A stretch of DNA of 64,000 nt from DASSFZ01 sp035292585 (GCA_035292585.1 DATDPU010000027.1:62001-126000), one strand, 5' to 3'. Counted from the first letter of the stretch, positions 46,259 to 55,772 are shown. Numbers and translations are program-made. The notes: generated by a model from the sequence alone, not told the origin.

Positions 46259-48133
46259 TCACTGGAGGTCTTTGATGATGTTTTCGGCGGCCCAAAACGT
46301 GAGCGCGGCCATCGTCAAAGTCGGATTGGAAGTGCCGAGCGTGGGCATGTTGCCGCAGCCCACCAGGAAGAGGTTGGGGTGATCCCAGGTGCGCTGCTCG
46401 CGGTTCACGACCGAATCGTGGGGACTAAAGCCCATGCGATGGGTGCCGACCAGATGCCCCGCGCCGCGAAAAGAATATCCGGCGCCGTGGTAGGTCACGT
46501 AATCGGCATCGGTCGGATCATATTGGGTGTAGTCTTGAACGCCGATGCGGGCGAACATCTGATCGGAGATGCGTTTGGCGGCGGCGAATGCCGCGCGGAT
46601 GTAGTCGGAGACGTCGTAATGGATCACCGGGCGGTAATTGCCGAGCCGATCGACATACTGTGGATCGAGCGTGATCCGATTGGAGGGTTCGGGCAATTGT
46701 TCGCACTCAAAGTGCAGCAGCACTTGCCGCGTCACGGTCGCCTCGATATGCTTCCGGAGCGCCTTGCCGAAGAGATTCAGCCGGTTGACCGCTCGATCCA
46801 GATCGGTATCCGGCGCGCCGGTCGGCCAGCCCCAACCCCAATTGTCAATCGGCACGATGAAGGCCGCATGGTGCGCGCGAAAGTCGCCGTCGCGGAAAAC
46901 CGGGATGTTAGAGGTCGAGCCAGGCCCCCGGAAGCTGTACACGGGCTGCGGCATCAAGCCCCAGGTCAACAGCACCGCATGATCCATCAAATTGCGGCCC
47001 ACTTGATCGCTCGTGTTCGCAATGCCCGAAGCGAGTAAGAGCTTGGCGTTTTCGACCGAATGGGCTGCCAGCACATAGACCTTTCCCCGCGCGACGCCGA
47101 CCGTATGCTCCGGCGAATCTGGATTGTGGTAGCGCTTGTAGGCAATGCCGGTGACGCGGCCCGAGGCGGGATCAAGCTCCACCTTGGAGGCCACCGCTTG
47201 GGCGATGAGGTCAACGTTGGCCCGGAGCGAACTCTTGAGCGTCTTGAGCGCGTTGTACTTAGCCTGCACCGGGCAGATCGGGACACAGCTCGCGTTGCCT
47301 TCGCAGCGCTGGCCGGTGTATGGATCCCAGAGGGCGCCCACCGGCTCATAACTGTTGTCCGAGGGTTCAAGCCGCAGTGTGTGGCTTGCTGCATCCCAGT
47401 GAGGGGCCGAGCGCCTATACCGCCGATTGGGCGTTGAATTTCGGCCTTGCGGCGTGGTCGTCACGTAGACCTCGATCTCCTGCTCACCCGCCGAAACGGT
47501 CATGCCCCGCACACCCTTATGGATTTGCTGATCGAGATAGCTCGGCGGGAGTTTGTGCATCGGAAAGACGTAGTCTTTGCCAAAGAAGTCCTTACCCATG
47601 TGGGGATAGCGCTGCTCTTCGACCTCGGCTGAAACGCCGATCTCACGTTCCGCCATCTCGTAATACGGTCGCAGTTCCTCATAGCTGATCGGCCAGTCCA
47701 CGCCGACGCCATATTGCGTTTTCAACCGGAAATCGTTGGGCAACATGCGCAGGCAGGTGCCCAGCCAATGCAAGGTCGTCCCGCCGGGCACGCGCGCGTA
47801 ATCGCTCGGGAACGGCAGCGGGCCGGCCTGAACAAAGTAGCCGTTGGTGTTGGGCGTGGTTCCGCTGATCGGGTTCACATCTAAGACGTTGGGGGATGGC
47901 GCTGTCGGAAGATTCGGATAGGCCGCGTTCGGCACCTTCGCTAACTGTAGATAATAGGTGTTCAGATAGGCTTGATAAGCGTCGTAGGCCGCCTCGCCCT
48001 CCAACGCAAGGCCCGCATCCAAACCTGCCTCAAGAATGAGGACGCTATGCCCGGCCTGCGAGAGGGTCTTGGCGACAATGGCGCCCGAAATACCTGCGCC
48101 CACGATGACGACATCGTACACCTTGTCTGTCAT
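46259..48133 (-). CDS. GMC-family FAD-dependent dehydrogenase
   Basis: This 624-residue protein begins VYDVVIVGAGISGAIVAKTLSQAG, the FAD Rossmann motif, and ends with the GMC C-terminal block AGHLVGTHRMGFSPHDSVVN and FLVGCGNMPTLGTSNPTLT. RCEGNASCVPICPVQAKYN near 285 holds three Cys like those of sugar dehydrogenases that bind an iron-sulphur cluster. It oxidises an alcohol or sugar. Its start overlaps the end of the small-subunit gene upstream (ATGA), so the two form one enzyme. Confidence 0.92.
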   Translation of the reverse strand: MTDKVYDVVIVGAGISGAIVAKTLSQAGHSVLILEAGLDAGLALEGEAAYDAYQAYLNTYYLQLAKVPNAAYPNLPTAPSPNVLDVNPISGTTPNTNGYFVQAGPLPFPSDYARVPGGTTLHWLGTCLRMLPNDFRLKTQYGVGVDWPISYEELRPYYEMAEREIGVSAEVEEQRYPHMGKDFFGKDYVFPMHKLPPSYLDQQIHKGVRGMTVSAGEQEIEVYVTTTPQGRNSTPNRRYRRSAPHWDAASHTLRLEPSDNSYEPVGALWDPYTGQRCEGNASCVPICPVQAKYNALKTLKSSLRANVDLIAQAVASKVELDPASGRVTGIAYKRYHNPDSPEHTVGVARGKVYVLAAHSVENAKLLLASGIANTSDQVGRNLMDHAVLLTWGLMPQPVYSFRGPGSTSNIPVFRDGDFRAHHAAFIVPIDNWGWGWPTGAPDTDLDRAVNRLNLFGKALRKHIEATVTRQVLLHFECEQLPEPSNRITLDPQYVDRLGNYRPVIHYDVSDYIRAAFAAAKRISDQMFARIGVQDYTQYDPTDADYVTYHGAGYSFRGAGHLVGTHRMGFSPHDSVVNREQRTWDHPNLFLVGCGNMPTLGTSNPTLTMAALTFWAAENIIKDLQ

Positions 48134-48642
48134 ATCGTCTCCTCCAAGGACGCTGGCCTGCTTGGAGGCCGCTTAGTGGTTGGCCGCATGCTCCATGAAC
48201 CGAATCCCGGCTGCTGTGCGCCTTGCGGGTGAGCGCCCATGGTCTTCCAGAGCAAGCCCTGTTGGTAGGCTGCCGCCGAGGTGAAGTGAGTGACATCTTG
48301 GGGGCTGGCGCGATGCTGATTGCGCCAAGCCTGCGGCAACTCGATCCAAGCGCCCCAGTACCACAATTGGACGATGTTTCTGGCAATCGGCCCAAACTTC
48401 GGGCTAGCCATTAGCTCACGTCGAATCGCCGCTTCCAGGTCGGCGCCCTCGTTGCCGGCGCGCTCGATCAGCTTCCGGGCTATCGCCCACAGTTCTTGAC
48501 TGATCGCTTCGCCTATCACGCTGACCACTTGTTGATAGTATTCCTGCACTAAACCCGTTCCCAACAGTTCAGCCCGGTTAAAGCCCGTCAGGCCGACCGA
48601 GAGTGAGAGGAATTGTTCCAACGAATCTTGATGGGTATCCAT
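48130..48642 (-). CDS. sugar/alcohol dehydrogenase small-subunit-like protein
   Basis: From the ATG at 48642 (preceded by AGAGGTG) the protein has 170 residues. SLEQFLSLSVGLTGFNRAELLGTGLVQEYY is typical of the small subunit of membrane-bound fructose/sorbitol dehydrogenases. It has no TAT signal or membrane helix, so the complex may be soluble. It is coupled to the GMC gene by a four-base overlap. A CxxCH lipoprotein further upstream could accept electrons, but that gene lies outside the inverted-repeat border. Confidence 0.8.
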   Translation of the reverse strand: MDTHQDSLEQFLSLSVGLTGFNRAELLGTGLVQEYYQQVVSVIGEAISQELWAIARKLIERAGNEGADLEAAIRRELMASPKFGPIARNIVQLWYWGAWIELPQAWRNQHRASPQDVTHFTSAAAYQQGLLWKTMGAHPQGAQQPGFGSWSMRPTTKRPPSRPASLEETI

Positions 48643-48676
48643 GCGCACCTCTTTCAGACCGACCGGAAACCGCTGT

Positions 48677-48807
48677 CTAGTGCTTCAACAATCTGAAGTT
48701 GCGTAGTTCCTGCCGCAGTTGCAGTGCGAAGCCGCCCCGTGGGCCTGCGGCGGACGGCAGTGCAACTGCCGTCCGAACCCCGCAAAATTAAGTGGTGGGG
48801 GTACTAG
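48677..48807. repeat. 131-bp inverted repeat C, right copy
   Basis: It is the inverted, near-identical partner of 42377-42507, starting CTAGTGCTTCAACAATC and ending GTACTAG. It lies between the dehydrogenase small-subunit gene and the DNase II-like gene. Confidence 0.85.
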
Positions 48808-48826
48808 GATAGATCCGATGCCGTTG

Positions 48827-49948
48827 CTAGCGACGATGGGTGGCGGTCTTCGATTTCGCACTTTTCTTCCGGCCGGCTTTACCCGCGGCCTTGCTTGGGG
48901 TGAGGGGCGACACCCGGGCGAATTTGGAGACGCCCTGGATAATCGCCGATAGGCTGCTCCACAGCGCGTCACTTTGAAACGCCACCGTCCCTCCGCCGCG
49001 CTTGCGCTGCGCGATAGTGAAGTTGATGTCGCCTACGCATACAAAGTGAACTGTTTCTTTCTTGTCGGAGATCGCCAGCTTGGCGTGATCGTCGGGTTCG
49101 GGCCAGGCGATGTCGATGCCCAGCGGCTTCAGGTTGATCGCCTTCATATCGACAACCGTGTGAACCTTGTCGCTGTCCTCGGACGGCGGGGTGGGATCGT
49201 GCTCCCAGGTTTCCACGTCCAGGTTTTCATGCAGCGTCGGCCCCACCAAATCGTTGTAGAAATCAAGGCCCCAGGTTTTGTTCTTGGCGATCGACATGAA
49301 TTTCAGGCCGCCCCTGGACTTGAACGGAATGACCACGTGAACGGGCGTGCTCCCGCTCGCCGCTTGATTGTGCATCAGCTTCACGCGCGGATCGTTTGGC
49401 GCGTTGGCTAAATCGACCGGGATATTCGAAGCCAGATACACGTTGGGCTGCTGCGCCACGAACATTTGCTTGGCGAGGGCCTGCGCCACGTCCGCGTTCG
49501 CTAAGGTAATGCACAGCAAGGTTTGAGCGTTGGGCATGCCCGTCTTCGGGAAACTGTAGCGGCCCTTCGGCGGAAACTTGGGCGTGGACTGCACCAGCCA
49601 GAAGGCCGAGTTGTTTCCCAGGTCGAAAGCCAGGACGCCCTTGGTATGGCCGCGCGCGCCGTTGACCGTGCCATCGATCGGGTTCTCATCGTTGTAGAAA
49701 AACCAGCCGAGCTGCTTGTTAGCGGCGGCGCCGTAGACCTGGGCCAGGGTATTGGGCAGCGCCCCGTCTTTGTCCACACGATGGGGTGAAAGCGTAAGTT
49801 TTCCATCCCGCGGGGTATTGGCGTCGAAGTAGACGTACTCGGTCCCGGTCACCTGGCTCCCGTCGCCGGTCGTGGCCTTGCCGGCCACTTTGTACATGAA
49901 CCACCAATCGACCGGATTTCCAGCGTCGTCCATTGCGCTGAGTGGCAT
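48827..49948 (-). CDS. DNase II-like nuclease
   Basis: From the ATG at 49948 (preceded by GAGGAGAAAAGCG) the protein has 373 residues. It matches the deoxyribonuclease II fold: PVDWWFMYKVAGKA near 12, LGWFFYNDENPIDG near 80, GHTKGVLAFDLGNNSAFWLVQSTPKFPP near 98 with the first His-x-Lys motif, and DDHAKLAISDKKETVHFVCVGDINF near 285 with the second. DNase II cuts DNA without metal at low pH. The tail is basic (GKAGRKKSAKSKTATHRR), perhaps for DNA binding. No signal peptide was seen. Animal lysosomal enzymes are the best-known members; bacterial homologues are rarer. Confidence 0.85.
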   Translation of the reverse strand: MPLSAMDDAGNPVDWWFMYKVAGKATTGDGSQVTGTEYVYFDANTPRDGKLTLSPHRVDKDGALPNTLAQVYGAAANKQLGWFFYNDENPIDGTVNGARGHTKGVLAFDLGNNSAFWLVQSTPKFPPKGRYSFPKTGMPNAQTLLCITLANADVAQALAKQMFVAQQPNVYLASNIPVDLANAPNDPRVKLMHNQAASGSTPVHVVIPFKSRGGLKFMSIAKNKTWGLDFYNDLVGPTLHENLDVETWEHDPTPPSEDSDKVHTVVDMKAINLKPLGIDIAWPEPDDHAKLAISDKKETVHFVCVGDINFTIAQRKRGGGTVAFQSDALWSSLSAIIQGVSKFARVSPLTPSKAAGKAGRKKSAKSKTATHRR

Positions 49949-50044
49949 CGCTTTTCTCCTCTTCACAGGCGCGACCTTAACGTGACCGCAGCGGTCGCCA
50001 GGTTCGTTTACAGCTGTGGCTAGAGCGATCGGTGCGCCGCTGCG

Positions 50045-51379
50045 TCAGCGCCGCACGGGATGCTCCGGCGTTGCAGGCGCGGGCGATTGGTTGCTCTGGT
50101 CAAAGTTTTGAAGCGCCGCCGACAATTGTAGGCTGAAGTCCAGCGAGTACTCGGCTTGTAGGAACTTCTCCAGCTGGCCGTTCTTCCAACCGACGTTCTG
50201 GAACCACTGCATCCACCAGGCATTCCATTCGGGCGTGCCGCTCGGCGGCCGGGCCTGCGCGGGCACGAACAGCGGCGACAACGGTTCGCCCTTATACGAT
50301 GCGGTCATGTGGCAGCTCATACACGAACTGCGCGGATTATCGACCGGCCCGTTCAAGCGGCCTTCCCAGCCGAGATGCGTCGGCGGCAATTCGTTCGCAT
50401 CGGGATTGATGATGGTTTCCGTGAGGCCGGTGTTGATGGGCGTTTGGGTGACGGGCTGATTGGGCGGGAATTGGTTATTCGCGTCCAACACCGGGATGTT
50501 CTGAGTGTTCTCCGCGTAATCCGGATCGTTGCCCCACATCAACCCCACCGGCGCCAGGTTGCGCCACGGCTCGGCGTTCGCCAGCGCGCCGTTGTATTGA
50601 AACGTGCCGAAGATCCAGCCGGACGGCGCGCGGTCGTCTCGGATCATGATGTCCATCTGGATGAGCGTCACTTCTTTCACGGAACGCTCGGTCGACGTGA
50701 AGCTGTTGGCGGTGTAGGCTTGCCACTCGATCGGGTTGACCAGGAAGGGAACCTGCGCCGCGATCAAAGCCGGCGGCATGTCCACGAATAAGGTCTTGCA
50801 CACGACCGTGCCGATCGGGAAGCCGGCGGTCGACGTCACGCTCGGGTCCGGCTTGGCATGATCCTTCCACACCTGGCCGATGGTATAGCCGCCGAAGTCA
50901 TTGTAAAAACCGACGGCATACGCGACCGCATTGGTGTACGGCTGCGTCGCCGCCAACTGTCCCGCCGACAGCGGCGCCTCTCGGGTCAAACCGTGAATGC
51001 CCTCGCGTCCGTTCGGGCCATAGTCCTGCCAGGGCATGTGATACCACTTCCGCAGCGGGTTATTCTCCACGCGCCAATCCACTTCGAGGTTGCCTTCGAA
51101 GCAATAGTCGCGCACCTGCAGCATGTACGTTCGCCAGTCGTTCTGGAAATCGGTTTGGAAGAATGCCGGCAACTGGCTGGCATCCGGCAGCTGCGTGGGG
51201 TAGTTCTGGCTCAGCTTGAACAGCGTGCCATTGTATTGATCGGACGGCGGTTGGTAGCCGTAATCACGGAACGGCGCCTGGGGCGTACCACAGGCTGTGA
51301 CGAGCAAGATGAGGCTTATCGCACAGCCTAGAGCGGCAAGCCTCGGCTTACCCCTGAGTCTGACATGCAAAATGGACAT
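50045..51379 (-). CDS. lipoprotein with a single CxxCH haem motif
   Basis: This 444-residue protein has a lipoprotein signal (LAALGCAISLILLVTACG; Cys30). Near residue 348, CMSCHMTASYKG is a c-type haem-binding motif, and the following Met may be the sixth ligand. Long Trp/Tyr-rich stretches (EPWRNLAPVGLMWGNDPDY; WKNGQLEKFL) are typical of large uncharacterised cytochrome-c-like lipoproteins. It probably takes electrons from a periplasmic or membrane enzyme. It is upstream of, and on the same strand as, the DNase II-like gene. Confidence 0.8.
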   Translation of the reverse strand: MSILHVRLRGKPRLAALGCAISLILLVTACGTPQAPFRDYGYQPPSDQYNGTLFKLSQNYPTQLPDASQLPAFFQTDFQNDWRTYMLQVRDYCFEGNLEVDWRVENNPLRKWYHMPWQDYGPNGREGIHGLTREAPLSAGQLAATQPYTNAVAYAVGFYNDFGGYTIGQVWKDHAKPDPSVTSTAGFPIGTVVCKTLFVDMPPALIAAQVPFLVNPIEWQAYTANSFTSTERSVKEVTLIQMDIMIRDDRAPSGWIFGTFQYNGALANAEPWRNLAPVGLMWGNDPDYAENTQNIPVLDANNQFPPNQPVTQTPINTGLTETIINPDANELPPTHLGWEGRLNGPVDNPRSSCMSCHMTASYKGEPLSPLFVPAQARPPSGTPEWNAWWMQWFQNVGWKNGQLEKFLQAEYSLDFSLQLSAALQNFDQSNQSPAPATPEHPVRR

Positions 51380-51840
51380 AGCCAGTTACCCCCTCATCTG
51401 TATTGGAGCCTAAAGGATGGCATCGTTCACCCAGTCGTGTACAGCAGGCATCAACCCGGCGCGCTCAGGCCCACCGTCATTGTCTCGACGAGGTGACTGC
51501 ATCATCTCGCCTTCTCTAATACTACTATACTTTATGCCTGTCAGGCTGTCTATCGAGCACGATACGGGCCTGATTATTTTTTGGCACAGCGCGGGTGTCG
51601 CTTGCTTCACAGCAAGAGGGTGATCTAGTTCACAGTCTCAAGAGTGGAACATGCAGACGCGAATCACCCCGAAATGATAGCCGCGACAAAGCAGTCGAGG
51701 TCTGTCCCAATCGCGTGTTCGTTATGACTGGAGCCGATCCGAAAACCGCGCAGCTTATCGATTGGAAACGATTGAGACTATAATACGCATATCCCCTTCA
51801 CCACCCTTGAGCGCTGCGATTTGAAACGGGATATGTCGTG
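51380..51840. promoter_or_regulatory. divergent regulatory region for the MalT-like gene and the cytochrome lipoprotein
   Basis: No gene was seen. TATAAT at 51779-51784 lies 57 bases before the ATG of the MalT-like gene; the best -35, TTATCG, is 18 bp upstream and poor, as expected for an activator-dependent promoter. The minus-strand gene's promoter should also lie here. Confidence 0.5.
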
Positions 51841-54648
51841 ATGTCGAGCTTGCTGGCAACCAAACTCCACCGCCCCGCGGTCCCTCCCAAACGCGTCCCA
51901 CGCCCGCATCTCGTCCAACGCTTGAATGAAGGACTGGCGTCCAGCCGACAGCTGACGCTCGTCTCGGCGCCGGCCGGATTCGGAAAAACCACCTGCATCA
52001 GCGACTGGGTGAACGCGCTGGATGTGCCGGTGACCTGGTTGTCTCTCGATCCGACGGATGACGACCCGGGGCGCTTTTTCACCTATCTGGTGGCCGCGCT
52101 GCAACGGGTGGATGCGAACCTGGGCCGGGAGATCGAGGGTGTCTTGCGCGCGGGACAGTTGCCTCCCATCGGGGTTGTCAGTGCGACTCTCATCAACGAC
52201 ATCCTGGATTTAGAGAGTCGGTTCCTACTGGTGCTGGACGATTTTCAGGTGATCCAGGATGGCTTCATCCTGCAAGTCTTGGAGCAGCTGGTGAACAACC
52301 CGCCGCAACCGCTTCATCTGGTCTTGCTCACCCGCGAGGATCCCTCCTTGCCGCTGGCGCGGCTGCGCGCCAACAACCAGTTGACCGAGATTCGAGCGGG
52401 GGATTTGCGCTTCACCAGTCGTGAAGCCGATCGCTTCCTGAACGAGGTGATGGGCCTATCTCTTTCCCAGGCGGACATCGGCGCATTAGAGGATCGGACC
52501 GAAGGCTGGATCGCCGGCTTGCATCTGGCCGGTTTGTCCGTCCGCGATCGGGCAGACCCCTCCGGTTTCATCGCTACCCTGAGCGGCAGCCACCGCTTCA
52601 TTCTGAGCTATCTCACCGAAGAAGTCCTCGGCCAGCAGTCGGAAGACATCCAGCATTTTCTGCTTCAGACATCCATCCTGGACAGGCTGAGCGGTGAGCT
52701 ATGCAACGCGGTCACAGGACGGACAGACAGCCATTCCCTGCTGGAACGGCTGCTCAACGCCAACCTGTTCTTGATCCCACTGGACGACGAGCGGCGCTGG
52801 TATCGCTATCATCACTTGTTTGCCGACTTGCTGCGCGATCTTCAAAGCACGCGCCAGAAAGACGAAATGGCCGAGCTGCACCGGCGCGCCAGCCAGTGGT
52901 ATGCTCGGGCCGGCAGGGTGAGCGAGGCCATCCAACATGCACTACCCGCGGGAGACTATGCCACGGCGGTGCGCTTGATCGAAGACCACGCCATGGACAT
53001 GCTCATGCAGTGGCACATCAAGACCGTGGATGGCTGGATGCAGTCCATCCCGCCGGCATGGTGCGCGCAAAGCCCCACGGCCAACCTCGCCTTTGCCTGG
53101 ATGCTTATGATGCGCGGCGACTACACACGGGCGGCCCCTTACCTGCAGCGATTGCAGGCGCTGTTTTCTGATTCTGAGATGAGCGAAGAAACAGAAGAGC
53201 CTTCGCTCAAAGCCAAATGGCTCGCCATACAAACGATGCTGCTCAACGCGCAGGCGAAACCGGCGGAGAGCGTCGCCCTGGGCAGCCAGGCGCTGGACAT
53301 CGCGCCGGAGGAGGACGGCCGGGTGCGCAGCCTGATCTATCTGGGGCTGGCCGGCGCCTACCAACAGCTGGACGATTATGCCCAGGCGGTGGATGCTTTC
53401 CAGATGATCATCCAGTATGCCCAGGCGGCGACGAATTCTGTTTCCGAACTGCTGGGCATTTCCGGTTTGGCGCTATTGGCTATCCAGCGCGGCCAATTGC
53501 ATTTTGCCTTCGAGCTGGCCTCCCAGGGGATCGAACGGGTGGAGCGCTCGGGGTCGCTGCCCCCCATCAGCATGGCCGTGTACGGCGAGCTCGGCTCGAT
53601 CCAGTATCACTGGCATCACCTCGAACAAGCGCACAAGCATTTTCAGCGTGCGATCCAGGTTAGCGCCTTGAGCGGTTACAGCGATGCCGAGCTGTACTAC
53701 GGGGTGATCCTCTCACGCCTGTTCCAGATACAAGGCGACCTTGAGACGGCCGCCCGAGAGATCCAGAAAGCCGTTGACCTGATGCGGGTCGAAGCGCCAG
53801 CCGTCGTCCGGGAAGAAGTCATCTCCCAACAGGTTCGCATCTATCTGGCCCAGGATAATCTCGCCGCCGCCGAGGCGGCCCTCAAAGACCAAGGCTTCTC
53901 CTTCCAGGGTGGATTTTCTTTCCCCGATCTCGACTCTGGGCAGCAGATCGTTCGTCCGGTTGCGGTTCTGTACATCAGCGCCCTGCGCATCCTGCTCTAC
54001 CGGGCCCAGGCAAAGCGTGAACGAGCAAACTTAAAGCCGGGGATCGAACTGGCGGACCACCTGATCGCTGGAGCGCTCCAACGCCAATACATCCCCTTTG
54101 CACTCGAAACGCTCCTGGCGCGCGCGAAACTGTATGCCGCGCTCGGAAATGAGCCAGCCAGCCAGGCAGACTGCATCCGCGCCCTGGAGTTGGGCGAGCC
54201 GGAAGGATTCATTAGCATTTTCGTTGAAGAAGGACCACAGGCGCGCTTGTTGATTGAAGATTATAGATTGAAGATTTTGGACAAAAGATTCGAGAGGGAT
54301 GAAGCGGTGAGGGATAGATTGCTCCCTTATCTGGCCCGCATCCTTGAATCGTTCCCCTCCGCCGTCACCCCTTCGACCCATCCTCCTTCAATCAACAACC
54401 CCACTCCGCTTCGCTCCGGGGGCTATAGTCAGCGATCCCCAATCGACAATTTATTGGAGCCGCTAACCGACCGGGAATTGGACGTGCTGCGCTTGATGGC
54501 CGAGGGATTGAAGTATGAAGAAATCGCCGCGAGGCTGTTTATCTCGCTGAACACCGTGCGCTCCCACGTCAAGGCTATTTACGACAAGCTCAACGTCAAA
54601 AACCGCGTCAAAGCGATCGACGTAGCACGCCGACTGCACCTGTTGTAA
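51841..54648 (+). CDS. MalT-like ATP-dependent LuxR transcriptional activator (LAL/STAND)
   Basis: The ATG at 51841 follows an overlapping GTG; the product has about 935 residues. The NTPase starts with LLATKLHRPAVPPKRVPRPHL and Walker A APAGFGKTTCISDWV near 40-54, followed by LDDFQVIQD (Walker B) near 136 and a winged-helix part. Residues 330-820 form tetratricopeptide-like helices that bind an inducer or partner. The C-terminal LuxR domain is LEPLTDRELDVLRLMAEGL through TVRSHVKAIYDKLNVKNR. A linker near 805-875 is coded partly by repeat DNA. It should activate nearby genes in an ATP- and inducer-dependent way, probably the downstream membrane/flavodoxin operon. Confidence 0.95.
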   Translation: MSSLLATKLHRPAVPPKRVPRPHLVQRLNEGLASSRQLTLVSAPAGFGKTTCISDWVNALDVPVTWLSLDPTDDDPGRFFTYLVAALQRVDANLGREIEGVLRAGQLPPIGVVSATLINDILDLESRFLLVLDDFQVIQDGFILQVLEQLVNNPPQPLHLVLLTREDPSLPLARLRANNQLTEIRAGDLRFTSREADRFLNEVMGLSLSQADIGALEDRTEGWIAGLHLAGLSVRDRADPSGFIATLSGSHRFILSYLTEEVLGQQSEDIQHFLLQTSILDRLSGELCNAVTGRTDSHSLLERLLNANLFLIPLDDERRWYRYHHLFADLLRDLQSTRQKDEMAELHRRASQWYARAGRVSEAIQHALPAGDYATAVRLIEDHAMDMLMQWHIKTVDGWMQSIPPAWCAQSPTANLAFAWMLMMRGDYTRAAPYLQRLQALFSDSEMSEETEEPSLKAKWLAIQTMLLNAQAKPAESVALGSQALDIAPEEDGRVRSLIYLGLAGAYQQLDDYAQAVDAFQMIIQYAQAATNSVSELLGISGLALLAIQRGQLHFAFELASQGIERVERSGSLPPISMAVYGELGSIQYHWHHLEQAHKHFQRAIQVSALSGYSDAELYYGVILSRLFQIQGDLETAAREIQKAVDLMRVEAPAVVREEVISQQVRIYLAQDNLAAAEAALKDQGFSFQGGFSFPDLDSGQQIVRPVAVLYISALRILLYRAQAKRERANLKPGIELADHLIAGALQRQYIPFALETLLARAKLYAALGNEPASQADCIRALELGEPEGFISIFVEEGPQARLLIEDYRLKILDKRFERDEAVRDRLLPYLARILESFPSAVTPSTHPPSINNPTPLRSGGYSQRSPIDNLLEPLTDRELDVLRLMAEGLKYEEIAARLFISLNTVRSHVKAIYDKLNVKNRVKAIDVARRLHLL
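54252..54276. repeat. 11-bp direct repeat in the MalT-like linker
   Basis: GATTGAAGATT occurs at 54252-54262 and 54266-54276. The stretch 54245-54450 is also rich in further short repeats and adds about 60 residues between the TPR-like part and the LuxR domain. Confidence 0.65.
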
Positions 54649-54681
54649 GCCGCGATCCGGCGACAAACCACATCTTTTTCC

Positions 54682-54713
54682 GGCGCGGATCACATTTTCA
54701 TGTGATCCGCGCC
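54682..54713. terminator. 13-bp perfect hairpin after the MalT-like gene
   Basis: GGCGCGGATCACA and TGTGATCCGCGCC enclose TTTTCA. There is a run of T before it on the plus strand but none after it, so it may be a terminator for leftward transcription or an operator. TGTGATC resembles half of a Crp site. Confidence 0.5.
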
Positions 54714-54779
54714 GCTTCATGCTCGGCTAAGATAGGGCAGTGGTTGAAGGATTTTCACCGGAAAGGGGCGCGCGTGAGA

Positions 54780-54992
54780 ATGGACGAACTCTGTACCTAC
54801 CGAATCGAGGTACGAGGCCAGGTGGACGAGAACGACCTCAATGCCATAAGCCCACTTCAGATGATGGTGGTACGGGTGGATACAACCACAACGCTGTTTA
54901 CCGCCTGCACCGATCAGTCGGGGCTCGTCGGGCTGATGCGGCACCTGCACGGACGAGGGTTAGTGCTTTTGTCTGTAATCCGTGAACGCTAA
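54780..54992 (+). CDS. small conserved protein linked to MalT-like clusters
   Basis: The ATG at 54780, with GAAAGGGG about 14 bases upstream and a possible GTG two codons earlier, opens a 70-residue protein (DELCTYRIEVRGQVDENDL ... TDQSGLVGLMRHLHGRGLVL). It resembles small alpha/beta proteins found beside MalT-like regulators in related genomes, as far as I recall. It has no catalytic motif. The frame is well formed and sits just ahead of the DUF4386 gene. Confidence 0.75.
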   Translation: MDELCTYRIEVRGQVDENDLNAISPLQMMVVRVDTTTTLFTACTDQSGLVGLMRHLHGRGLVLLSVIRER

Positions 54993-55010
54993 ACCATTCA
55001 GGAGATTAAA

Positions 55011-55772
55011 ATGTCACAGCCAAATCACGTCACCCATATCGAGGCTGAAGACCCCGCCTGGAAGGATGTATACAGGATTGGCGGAGCGGCGGCCCTGATT
55101 CTACTTCTCTATTCTGTCGTGACCCTGATAGTCCTCACCTTGTTGGGTGCAGCGCCCAGCACCGCTGCCGAAACTTTCGCCCTATTGCAGAACAATCGCA
55201 TCATCGGCCTCTTGCGGCTTGATGTCCTAACGGTATTCGTCTATATGCCACTCTTGTATCTGCTCTTTCTGGGTATCTACGTAGCGCTCAGGCCAACCCA
55301 AGGTGCCTATACCACTCTCGCTACCGCGCTTGTCTTTGTCGGGGTAACGCTCTTGCTTGCAACACCTTCGGCTTTTTCCATGGTGGATCTCAGCGACAAG
55401 TATGCAGTGGCGACAACTGAGACACAGCGAAGTCAACTCTTGGCAGCCGGAGAAGCGATCCTGGCTTCAGACATGTGGCATGGTACGGGTGCGTTTCTGG
55501 GTGGCATGTTATTACAAAGTGGCGCCGTGCTGATCTCGGTCGTCATGCTGCGGAGCAAAGTCTTCAGCCAAACAATCGCTTACCTGGGCATTTTGACACA
55601 CGGGCTAGATTTGGCCCATTTCATTTTTCTCCTAATGGCGCCAGGATTAGGTAAGATTCTCATAGCGATTGCTGGCACGTTATACCTGATATGGTTTCCT
55701 CTGGTTGGCCGGAGGCTCCTCCAGCTCGGGCGTCGCGAAAGCAAGGCGCTTCCCCAACCAGCGCAGGCGTAA
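55011..55772 (+). CDS. DUF4386 family membrane protein, copy 1
   Basis: This 253-residue protein has six membrane segments and the DUF4386 pattern: VYRIGGAAALILLLYSVV near 21, NNRIIGLLRLDVLTVFVYMPLLYLLFLGIYVALR near 62 and ILTHGLDLAHFIFLL near 194. The function of the family is unknown; it is often in regulator-linked operons. The C-terminal LGRRESKALPQPAQA is identical to that of the next gene. It starts 18 bases after the small conserved gene. Confidence 0.88.
   Translation: MSQPNHVTHIEAEDPAWKDVYRIGGAAALILLLYSVVTLIVLTLLGAAPSTAAETFALLQNNRIIGLLRLDVLTVFVYMPLLYLLFLGIYVALRPTQGAYTTLATALVFVGVTLLLATPSAFSMVDLSDKYAVATTETQRSQLLAAGEAILASDMWHGTGAFLGGMLLQSGAVLISVVMLRSKVFSQTIAYLGILTHGLDLAHFIFLLMAPGLGKILIAIAGTLYLIWFPLVGRRLLQLGRRESKALPQPAQA

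Noticed and set aside
46085..47038. 317-codon plus-strand frame opposite the GMC gene
   Set aside because: It is a shadow of GMC coding sequence.
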